This document shows positions 1 through 6,825 of a stretch of DNA of 64,000 nucleotides, piece after piece. Origin of the DNA: Mesorhizobium sp. WSM3860 (GTDB taxonomy: Bacteria; Pseudomonadota; Alphaproteobacteria; Rhizobiales; Rhizobiaceae); contig NZ_NSGF01000024.1 of NCBI RefSeq assembly GCF_002294995.1, forward strand, positions 1 through 64,000. Reading direction: 5' to 3'. Position numbers and translations under genes: made by a program. The stretch's first letter is position 1. Every line of letters begins with the position of its first letter. The notes under the pieces are model-generated. The model saw only the letters and a list, made by a program, of their open reading frames with translations, had not been told where the DNA came from and made no database searches.

Positions 1-93
1 TTCCCAGCCAGCATCTTGAATCTGATTTGCAGACCCTTGGGAATCCCTTCGATTCAATCCAAATTCATCCCGCTCTAGCGCCGGCCCGGCGAA

Positions 94-1278
94 TTACTCG
101 AACACGATGCTGGGCACTGCCGCCTCGGCCGCGCCGCGCTCTTCCTGGACCCGCTCCCAGACCTTGCTTGCAATGTCGCGATAGATCTTCGCCTCGGCGC
201 CGTCCGGCTTGGAGGCGACGACGGGCGCGCCGGCGTCCGAACTTTCGCGGATGCCCATCTCCAGCGGCACTTCGCCAAGGAAGGTGACGCCGAGCCGCTC
301 GGCCTCGCGGCGCGCGCCGCCATGGCCAAAGATGTCGTAGCGCTTGCCGGTGTCGGGCGCGAGAAAATAGCTCATGTTCTCGACGATGCCGAGCAGCGGC
401 ACGTCCACCTTCTTGAACATGTTGAGGCCCTTGCGGGCATCGATGAGCGCCAGGTCCTGCGGCGTCGAGACGATGACGGCGCCGGCCAGCGGCACCTGCT
501 GGGCCATGGTGAGCTGGGCATCGCCGGTGCCGGGCGGCATATCGACGACCAGCACGTCGAGCGGTCCCCATTCGACCTCGCGCAGCATCTGGGTGAGCGC
601 CGACATCACCATCGGGCCGCGCCAGATCATCGGCGTCTCCTCGTCGACCAGGAAGCCCATCGACATCACCTTGAGGCCGTAATTCTGCATCGGCTTCAGG
701 ATTTTGCCGTCGACCGTCTGCGGCCGGCCATGAATGTTGAGCAGCCTCGGCATCGACGGCCCGTAGATGTCGGCGTCGAGCACGCCGACGCTCAGCCCGT
801 TGGCGGCAAGGCCGAGCGCCAGGTTGACGGCGGTGGTCGATTTGCCGACGCCGCCCTTGCCGGACGCCACCGCGATGATCGCATCGATGCCGGGCACGCC
901 GCGTTTGCCGTGACTGTGAGAAGCCGGCGCCTGCGGGCCAGGACGCTGCGGCGCTGCGTGGGGAGCAGGTCGTGGCGGCGCTGCCGGCGAAGCCGGGCGC
1001 GGCCGAACCGGCGCCTCCATGCCGCCGCCCTTCTTCTCCGCCGTCAGCGCGACGACGGCGTTGGCGACGCCGGGGATCGCCTTGACGACACGCTCGGCGG
1101 CGGCGCGCAGCGGCTCCATCTCCTGGGCGCGGGCGGCGGGAACGGTAATCGAGAAAAACACCTTGGAGTCGGCGATGAAAATCTCAGACACCAGCCCGAG
1201 GTCGACGATGTTGCCGGTGAAGTCCGGTCCATTGACCGTCCTCAGGCGTTCGATGACGGTTTCCTTGGTTACAGTCAT
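94..1278 (-). CDS. mrp: Mrp/NBP35-type Fe-S cluster carrier ATPase
   Basis: Cytosolic P-loop ATPase of the Mrp/ApbC family, thought to hold and deliver Fe-S clusters; 394 aa. It has an N-terminal MIP18 (DUF59) domain at about residues 5-80. A Pro/Ala/His-rich linker follows at 88-125. The deviant Walker A GKGGVGKST is at 140-148, followed by DADIYGPSMPRL, VDMPPGTGD and GIVENMSYF. The C-terminal CxxC that binds the bridging cluster in many family members is absent; the sequence reads FLAPDTGKRYDIFGHGG. The start at 1278 is chosen for its GAGGAAAG ribosome site; a longer frame upstream has no support. The gene is divergent from the VOC gene. Confidence 0.93.
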   Translation of the reverse strand: MTVTKETVIERLRTVNGPDFTGNIVDLGLVSEIFIADSKVFFSITVPAARAQEMEPLRAAAERVVKAIPGVANAVVALTAEKKGGGMEAPVRPRPASPAAPPRPAPHAAPQRPGPQAPASHSHGKRGVPGIDAIIAVASGKGGVGKSTTAVNLALGLAANGLSVGVLDADIYGPSMPRLLNIHGRPQTVDGKILKPMQNYGLKVMSMGFLVDEETPMIWRGPMVMSALTQMLREVEWGPLDVLVVDMPPGTGDAQLTMAQQVPLAGAVIVSTPQDLALIDARKGLNMFKKVDVPLLGIVENMSYFLAPDTGKRYDIFGHGGARREAERLGVTFLGEVPLEMGIRESSDAGAPVVASKPDGAEAKIYRDIASKVWERVQEERGAAEAAVPSIVFE

Positions 1279-1490
1279 GGTCTTTCCTCGGAGTTTGGCG
1301 TTCCAGATAGTGCAGTTTCCCGGCAGAACCAAGCCGTGGCGCAATGGCTCGTCCGGCGTGCTCCGGAAAACGGACCGGGTGGTGTCGGATTTGCCGACGG
1401 CGTCCCGGTCCGCCGATTGCCATGGCCAATCGATCCAAGGGCCCTATCTCGGTTGCCATGAGCGACGGCAAACCGGAAAAGGAGACTGTC

Positions 1491-1868
1491 ATGCTCGCAA
1501 ACAGCAATGCAGCGGCCAACGTGGCGGTGAAGGACCTTTCGAGAGCAAAGGACTTTTACGAAGGAACGCTGGGCCTCAAGCCGGTCGACGAAATGGCCGA
1601 AGAACTGATCGTCTACAAAAGCGGCGACACGGTCATCAACGTCTATCGTTCAGAATTCGCCGGTACCAACAAGGCGACGGCGTTGACCTGGACGGTCGGC
1701 GATCAGATCGGCGCCATCGTCCAGGCGCTGAAGTCGAAAGGCGTCCCCTTCGAGCGCTATGAGATGCCCGGGCTGACGCTCGAGGGCGATGTCCATGTCG
1801 GCTACGGCATGAAGGTCGCCTGGTTCAAGGACCCGGACGGCAACATACTGTGTCTTGCGGGCGAGTAG
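1491..1868 (+). CDS. VOC (glyoxalase/bleomycin resistance) superfamily protein
   Basis: Small single-domain protein of 125 aa with the beta-alpha-beta-beta-beta pattern of vicinal-oxygen-chelate proteins. It opens NVAVKDLSRAKDFYEGTLGLKP and ends with the typical WFKDPDGNILCLAGE. The Glu of DGNILCLAGE is in the position of a metal ligand in the family, but the substrate cannot be read from sequence. The start at 1491 has AAGGAGA about 7 nt upstream; an in-frame extension to 1344 lacks a ribosome site. It converges with the phosphate transporter gene, leaving only 20 nt between them. Confidence 0.85.
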   Translation: MLANSNAAANVAVKDLSRAKDFYEGTLGLKPVDEMAEELIVYKSGDTVINVYRSEFAGTNKATALTWTVGDQIGAIVQALKSKGVPFERYEMPGLTLEGDVHVGYGMKVAWFKDPDGNILCLAGE

Positions 1869-1888
1869 ATTTCAGCACCAGCTTCGCG

Positions 1889-2893
1889 TCAGGCCGCCAG
1901 GCGCGTGACAAAATAGGTCAACGCCGAAATCGCCGCCGTCGCCGGCAGGGTGATCACCCACGCCACGACAATGTTGCCGGCAATGCCCCAGCGCACGGCC
2001 GAGACGCGGCGGGCAGCGCCCACGCCGATGATTGCGCCGGTGATTGTATGCGTGGTCGACACCGGAACGCCGAGCCAGGTGGCGGCAAAAAGCGTGATTG
2101 CGCCGCCGGTCTCGGCGCAGAAACCCTGCATCGGGTTCAGCCGAGTGATCTTCGATCCCATGGTGTGGACGATGCGCCAGCCGCCGAACAGCGTGCCCAG
2201 AGCCAGTGCCGACTGGCAGGTGATGACCACCCAAAGCGGCACGTGGAAGCTCTGGCCGAGCATGCCTTGCGAATAGAGCAGCACGGCGATGATGCCCATG
2301 GTCTTCTGCGCGTCATTGCCGCCGTGTCCCAGCGAATAGAGCGAAGCCGAGAAGAACTGCAGGGCGCGAAAGGAGTTGTCGACCGCGAACGGCGTCTGCC
2401 GCACGAACAGCCATGAGACGGTGAGGACTAGGAGGAGCGCCAGCACGAATCCGGTCGCCGGCGAGAGCACGATCGCCGCCACCGTCTTGCCGAGCCCGGA
2501 CCAGACGATGGCCCCCGGGCCGGCCTTGGCGACGCCGGCGCCGACCAACCCGCCGATCAGCGCGTGCGAGCTGCTCGACGGAATGCCGGCAATCCAGGTG
2601 ACGATGTTCCAGACGATGGCACCGACGAGCGCGGCGAAGATCACCGCCGGGGTCACGATCTCGGCGTCGACGATGCCCTTTCCCACCGTCTCGGCGACAT
2701 GCAGGCCGAAGAACAGGAAGGCGATGAAATTGAAGAAAGCCGCCCAGAACACCGCGTAGTGCGGCCTGAGCACGCGGGTGGAAACGATAGTCGCGATCGA
2801 GTTGGCGGCATCGTGCAGGCCGTTCAGGAAATCGAAGAACAGCGCCACGGCGACAAGGCCGACCAGCAGGGGAAAGGCGATCGCGGCGTCCAT
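1889..2893 (-). CDS. pit: Low-affinity inorganic phosphate transporter, Pit family
   Basis: Inner-membrane phosphate (metal-phosphate)/proton symporter of 334 aa, almost entirely hydrophobic. It carries the duplicated PHO-4 signature: FDFLNGLHDAANSIATIVSTRVL near the N-terminus and SLGHGGNDAQKTMGIIAVLL in the second half. GIPSSSSHALIGGLVGAG and GVPVSTTHTITGAIIGVGAA are the paired loops of the inverted repeat. It lies 3 nt downstream of the DUF47 gene, so the two are translationally close and form the standard rhizobial pair (orfA-pit in Sinorhizobium). At 334 aa it matches rhizobial Pit rather than the longer enterobacterial PitA. Confidence 0.95.
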   Translation of the reverse strand: MDAAIAFPLLVGLVAVALFFDFLNGLHDAANSIATIVSTRVLRPHYAVFWAAFFNFIAFLFFGLHVAETVGKGIVDAEIVTPAVIFAALVGAIVWNIVTWIAGIPSSSSHALIGGLVGAGVAKAGPGAIVWSGLGKTVAAIVLSPATGFVLALLLVLTVSWLFVRQTPFAVDNSFRALQFFSASLYSLGHGGNDAQKTMGIIAVLLYSQGMLGQSFHVPLWVVITCQSALALGTLFGGWRIVHTMGSKITRLNPMQGFCAETGGAITLFAATWLGVPVSTTHTITGAIIGVGAARRVSAVRWGIAGNIVVAWVITLPATAAISALTYFVTRLAA

Positions 2894-2896
2894 CGC

Positions 2897-3538
2897 CTAT
2901 ACGTTCTCGATGACGATGCCGCTGATCTCGTTGGCGACGTCCTCGAAACGGTCGACCACCTTTTCCAGCTGGCCGTAGATCTCCGAGCCGATCATATAGG
3001 CCATCGGGTCGCTGCGGCCGTGCCGCTTGAACAAGTCCTTCAGCCCCTGCTCGTGCAAGTCGTCGGCGCGGCCCTCGACGCGCATGACTTCTTCGGCGAT
3101 GGCATTCAGCCGCGCGGCGTTGGCGCCAACCTTGCCGAGCAGCGGGATGGCCTCTGCGACCAGTCGGGCGGCCTCGACGATGACGCCGCCCATTTCCCGC
3201 ATCAGCGGATCGAACTCCCTCATCTCGAACAATTTCACTGTCTTGACGGCCTTGTGCATCGTATCGATGGCATCATCCATCGACTGGATCAGATCCTTGA
3301 TATCGCCGCGGTCGAAGGGCGTGATGAAGGAGCGCCTGACGGCAAGCAGGACCTCCGCGGTGATGCCGTCCGCTTCGTCCTCCAGATCGACGATGGTCTT
3401 GCACCAGCGCTCGATGTCTCTGCCCTGGAGAAGCTGCTCAAGCGCTTCGGCGCCGCCGACTACCGTGCGCGAATGCCGTTCGAACAGTTCGAAGAAGCGA
3501 TCCTCGCGCGGCAACAGTCTGCGAAACCAACTCAGCAT
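2897..3538 (-). CDS. DUF47 (PhoU-like) Pit accessory protein
   Basis: Cytoplasmic all-helical protein of 213 aa in the DUF47/PhoU-like family, which accompanies Pit transporters and probably tunes their activity. It begins MLSWFRRLLPREDRFFELFERHS. It contains the family's acidic signature helices, with DLEDEADGIT and RSFITPFDRGDIKDLIQSMDDAIDTM. The start at 3538 is chosen for a strong GGGAGGACGAG site; the frame remains open further upstream but the extra residues are low-complexity. It is the first gene of a two-gene operon with pit and is divergent from the LysR gene. Confidence 0.92.
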   Translation of the reverse strand: MLSWFRRLLPREDRFFELFERHSRTVVGGAEALEQLLQGRDIERWCKTIVDLEDEADGITAEVLLAVRRSFITPFDRGDIKDLIQSMDDAIDTMHKAVKTVKLFEMREFDPLMREMGGVIVEAARLVAEAIPLLGKVGANAARLNAIAEEVMRVEGRADDLHEQGLKDLFKRHGRSDPMAYMIGSEIYGQLEKVVDRFEDVANEISGIVIENV

Positions 3539-3692
3539 CTCGTCCTCCCCGCTTCCGCCTATCCCACATAGCGCCATGGGCGGCGCGGGAAACAGATAAG
3601 CCGGCTCAAAATGTGGATGAGATCCTATCGCGCATGCGTCTTGCGAAGCAAAGCGATTTCCCCGACCTTGGGCAAACTGTGGATCGGATGAC

Positions 3693-4592
3693 ATGATCGA
3701 CAAGCTGGAATTCTTCATCGCTTTAGCCAGGGAAGAGCATTTCGGGCGCGCCGCCGAGGTGTGCGGCGTCACCCAACCGACGCTGTCGGCCGGCATCAAG
3801 CAGCTTGAGGAGCAGCTCGGCGTCATGCTGGTGCTGCGCGGCTCGCGCTTTCAGGGCCTGACGCCGGAAGGCAAGCAGGTGCTGGTTTGGGCGCGCCGCA
3901 TCGTCGGCGATTCAAGGACCATGCGCGAGGAGATGCGGGCGGCGCGCCACGGCCTGTCCGGCCGCATCCGCATCGCCGCCGTTCCGACGGCGCTCGCCAT
4001 GGTGGCGCGGCTGACGACGCCTTTCCGCGACAAGCATCCCGGCGTCACCTTTTCGGTGCTGTCGCGGACCTCGATCGAGGTGCTGACCCTGCTCGGCAAT
4101 CTCGATGTCGATGCCGGGATCACCTATCTCGACAACGAGCCGCTGGGGCGGGTGACCAGCGTGCCGCTCTATGACGAGCGCTACCAGCTGATCACGGCGG
4201 TCGGGAATCCCTATTCCGACCGCGACAAAGTGACGTGGGCAGAGATCAGCCAGCTGCCGCTCTGCCTGCTGACGCCCGACATGCAGAACCGCCGCATCAT
4301 CGACCAGCATCTGGCGGAAGCCGGCGTGCAGGTGCGGCCGACGCTGGAATCCAACTCGATGATCGTGCTGTTCTCGCATATCCGGACCGGCAAGTGGTCG
4401 TCGATCATGCCGCTTAACCTTGCGGAAACGTTCGGCTTTTCTGAACCGATCCGAGCCATTCCGATCGTCGATCCGGATGCCAGCCACACGGTCGGGCTGG
4501 TGGCGGCGCCGCGCGAGCCGCACACGCCGCTGGTGCAGGCGCTGTTGGACGAGGCGATGGCGCTGGCAGACGATTTCCGGGCCCACCGCTAG
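3693..4592 (+). CDS. LysR-family regulator, probable formate dehydrogenase activator
   Basis: Transcription factor of 299 aa. The N-terminal winged helix-turn-helix is at residues 1-60 (MIDKLEFFIALAREEHFGRAAEVCGVTQPTLSAGIKQLEEQLG), followed by a type-2 periplasmic-binding-fold effector domain from about 90 to 295. It lies immediately upstream of, and co-oriented with, the fds operon. A perfect 21-bp palindrome of LysR-box form sits just after its stop codon. By position it is likely the activator of fds genes (FdsR role in related bacteria). The effector is unknown, formate being the obvious guess. Confidence 0.88.
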   Translation: MIDKLEFFIALAREEHFGRAAEVCGVTQPTLSAGIKQLEEQLGVMLVLRGSRFQGLTPEGKQVLVWARRIVGDSRTMREEMRAARHGLSGRIRIAAVPTALAMVARLTTPFRDKHPGVTFSVLSRTSIEVLTLLGNLDVDAGITYLDNEPLGRVTSVPLYDERYQLITAVGNPYSDRDKVTWAEISQLPLCLLTPDMQNRRIIDQHLAEAGVQVRPTLESNSMIVLFSHIRTGKWSSIMPLNLAETFGFSEPIRAIPIVDPDASHTVGLVAAPREPHTPLVQALLDEAMALADDFRAHR

Positions 4593-4616
4593 GCTAGACA
4601 ATCGGGCTCAGCGTTT

Positions 4617-4637
4617 TTGATAGAAAATTTCTATCAA
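4617..4637. promoter_or_regulatory. Perfect palindrome, candidate LysR operator of the fds operon
   Basis: TTGATAGAAA and its exact reverse complement TTTCTATCAA flank a single central A, giving 10-bp arms. It contains the T-N11-A core expected of LysR-family sites. It is 24 nt after the LysR stop and about 146 nt before the fdsG start. Local sequence is AT-rich in an otherwise GC-rich region, as a promoter would be. The match is seen directly; the binding protein is inferred from neighbourhood. Confidence 0.65.
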
Positions 4638-4782
4638 GCGACGAGACTGCTTTATTGATCTCGGAGGTTTCCTCTGATTTCATAAGGACTTAGCGATATT
4701 GCGCCCTGTGTATGTCATTGCCCCAAAAGCGCTCTATATTTTGGGGTGACATCGTTGGGCGCCATGACAGGGAGGGCGCTGC

Positions 4783-5262
4783 ATGCCGATGCAGCCTGCA
4801 AGTACCGAGATCGCGTCGCGCATAGCGGCGATCATCGAGGAGTTGAAGGACCTCGAAGGTCCGCTGTTGCCGATTCTCCACGGCATCCAGGAAGAATTCG
4901 GCCATGTGCCGCAGGCCGCGCTTCCGGTCATTGCCGACGGGCTGAACCTCTCGAGGGCGGAGGTGCACGGCGTCGTCACCTTCTATCACGATTTCCGCGC
5001 CAAGCCGGCCGGCCGGCATGTGCTGAAGCTCTGCCAGGCGGAAGCCTGCCAGTCGATGGGCTCGGAAGCGGTCGCCGCCAAGGTCAAGCAGTTGCTCGGC
5101 ATTGATTTCCACGAGACCGCACGCGACGGATCGGTTACATTGGAGCCGGTCTATTGCCTCGGGCTTTGCGCCTGCTCGCCGTCGGCGATGCTCGACGGCG
5201 AAGTGCTCGGCCGGCTCGATGACGAGAAGATCGAAGAGATCGTCGCGGAGGTGCGTTCATGA
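4783..5262 (+). CDS. fdsG: NAD-dependent formate dehydrogenase gamma subunit
   Basis: NuoE-like [2Fe-2S] subunit of the soluble molybdenum formate dehydrogenase, 159 aa. The thioredoxin-like ferredoxin domain carries the four cluster cysteines in CQAEAC (Cys 5 residues apart) and CLGLCACSP. It relays electrons between the alpha subunit and the FMN/NADH site of FdsB. GGGAGG precedes the ATG. It opens the operon fdsG-fdsB-fdsA-fdhD-fdsD and overlaps fdsB by 4 nt (ATGA). Confidence 0.95.
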   Translation: MPMQPASTEIASRIAAIIEELKDLEGPLLPILHGIQEEFGHVPQAALPVIADGLNLSRAEVHGVVTFYHDFRAKPAGRHVLKLCQAEACQSMGSEAVAAKVKQLLGIDFHETARDGSVTLEPVYCLGLCACSPSAMLDGEVLGRLDDEKIEEIVAEVRS

Positions 5263-6815
5263 TCCCGCGCATCTACATCCCTGCCGATTCCGGTGCCCTG
5301 GCGCTCGGCGCCGAACAGGTCGCCAAGGCGATCGAGAAGGAGCTCAAGGAGCGCGGCGTCGAGGCCAAGATCGTGCGCAACGGCTCGCGCGGCGCCTATT
5401 TCCTGGAGCCGATGGTCGAGGTTGCGACCGCCGAGGGCCGCGTCGCCTACGGGCCGGTGAAGCCGTCTGACGTGAAGAGCCTGTTCGACAGCGGTTTCCT
5501 CAAGGGTGGCCATCACAAGCGCTGGCTCGGCGCGCCAGACAAGATCCCCTTCCTCGCCAAGCAGACGCGGCTGACCTTCGCGCGCTGCGGCGTCATCGAC
5601 CCGCTGTCGCTCGACAGCTACAAATCGCATGGCGGCCTGAGAGGCCTGCAGAACGCGGTCGCCATGGCGCCGGCCGACATCGTGAAACAGGTGACCGAGT
5701 CCGGCCTGCGCGGCCGCGGCGGCGCCGGCTTCCCGACCGGCATCAAGTGGAAGACGGTTCTCGATACGAATTCCGAACGCAAATACATCGTCTGCAACGC
5801 CGACGAGGGCGACAGCGCCACCTTCGCCGACCGCATGATTATGGAGGGCGATCCCTTCGTGCTGATCGAAGGTATGGCGATCGCCGGCATCGCCACCGGC
5901 GCAACCAAGGGCTTCGTCTATATCCGCTCGGAATATCCGCATGCGGTGGCGACGATGAACAAGGCCGTGGCGATCGCCCGCAAGGCCGGCGTGCTCGGCG
6001 TCAATGTGCTTGGCTCGCCCAACGCCTTCGACATGGAAATCCGCGTCGGCGCCGGCGCCTATGTCTGCGGCGAGGAAACCTCGCTGCTCAACAGCTTGGA
6101 GGGCAAGCGCGGCGTGGTGCGCGCCAAGCCGCCGCTGCCGGCGATCCAAGGGTTGTTCGGCAAGCCGACGGTGATCAACAACGTGATCAGCCTGGCTTCC
6201 GTGCCGATCATCATGGACAAGGGCGCCACCTACTACAAGGATTTCGGCATGGGCCGCTCACGCGGCACGATCCCGATCCAGATCGCCGGCAACGTCAAGC
6301 ATGGCGGCCTGTTCGAGGCGGCCTTCGGCCTAACGCTGGCCGAAATCGTCGACGAGATCGGCGGCGGCACGGCTTCGGGACGCCCGGTGAAAGCGGTGCA
6401 GGTCGGCGGCCCGCTCGGCGCCTATTTCCCACGCGCGTTGTTCGACACGCCTTTCGACTACGAGGCGTTTGCCGCCAAGGACGGGCTGATCGGCCATGCC
6501 GGCATCACCGTGTTCGACGACAGCGCCGACATGATGAAGCAGGCGCGCTTTGCCATGGAGTTCTGCGCCATCGAAAGCTGCGGCAAGTGCACGCCCTGCC
6601 GCATCGGCTCGACGCGCGGCATGGAGGTTCTGGACAAGGTCGCCGCGGGGATCGAAGCGGAGAAGAACCTCGCTCTGGTCACCGACCTCTGCAACACGAT
6701 GAAGTTCGGATCGCTCTGCGCGCTGGGCGGCTTCACGCCCTACCCGGTGATGAGCTCGATCACCCATTTCCCCGAGGATTTCAAGCCGGCGCCGACGCGC
6801 GTGGCTGCCGAATAG
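5259..6815 (+). CDS. fdsB: NAD-dependent formate dehydrogenase beta subunit
   Basis: NuoF-like diaphorase subunit, 518 aa, that binds FMN, NAD and a [4Fe-4S] cluster and reduces NAD+ with electrons from formate. An N-terminal ferredoxin-like region of about 110 residues precedes the NuoF core. The core has GLRGRGGAGFPTG (NAD/FMN site), CNADEGD and GAGAYVCGEETSLLNSLEG. The cluster motif ESCGKCTPCRIGS is near residue 440, with a fourth Cys in SLCALGG. The start overlaps the fdsG stop by 4 nt, and fdsA follows after 10 nt. Length and domain order match characterised FdsB proteins. Confidence 0.96.
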   Translation: MIPRIYIPADSGALALGAEQVAKAIEKELKERGVEAKIVRNGSRGAYFLEPMVEVATAEGRVAYGPVKPSDVKSLFDSGFLKGGHHKRWLGAPDKIPFLAKQTRLTFARCGVIDPLSLDSYKSHGGLRGLQNAVAMAPADIVKQVTESGLRGRGGAGFPTGIKWKTVLDTNSERKYIVCNADEGDSATFADRMIMEGDPFVLIEGMAIAGIATGATKGFVYIRSEYPHAVATMNKAVAIARKAGVLGVNVLGSPNAFDMEIRVGAGAYVCGEETSLLNSLEGKRGVVRAKPPLPAIQGLFGKPTVINNVISLASVPIIMDKGATYYKDFGMGRSRGTIPIQIAGNVKHGGLFEAAFGLTLAEIVDEIGGGTASGRPVKAVQVGGPLGAYFPRALFDTPFDYEAFAAKDGLIGHAGITVFDDSADMMKQARFAMEFCAIESCGKCTPCRIGSTRGMEVLDKVAAGIEAEKNLALVTDLCNTMKFGSLCALGGFTPYPVMSSITHFPEDFKPAPTRVAAE

Positions 6816-6825
6816 GAGCTGGCAG

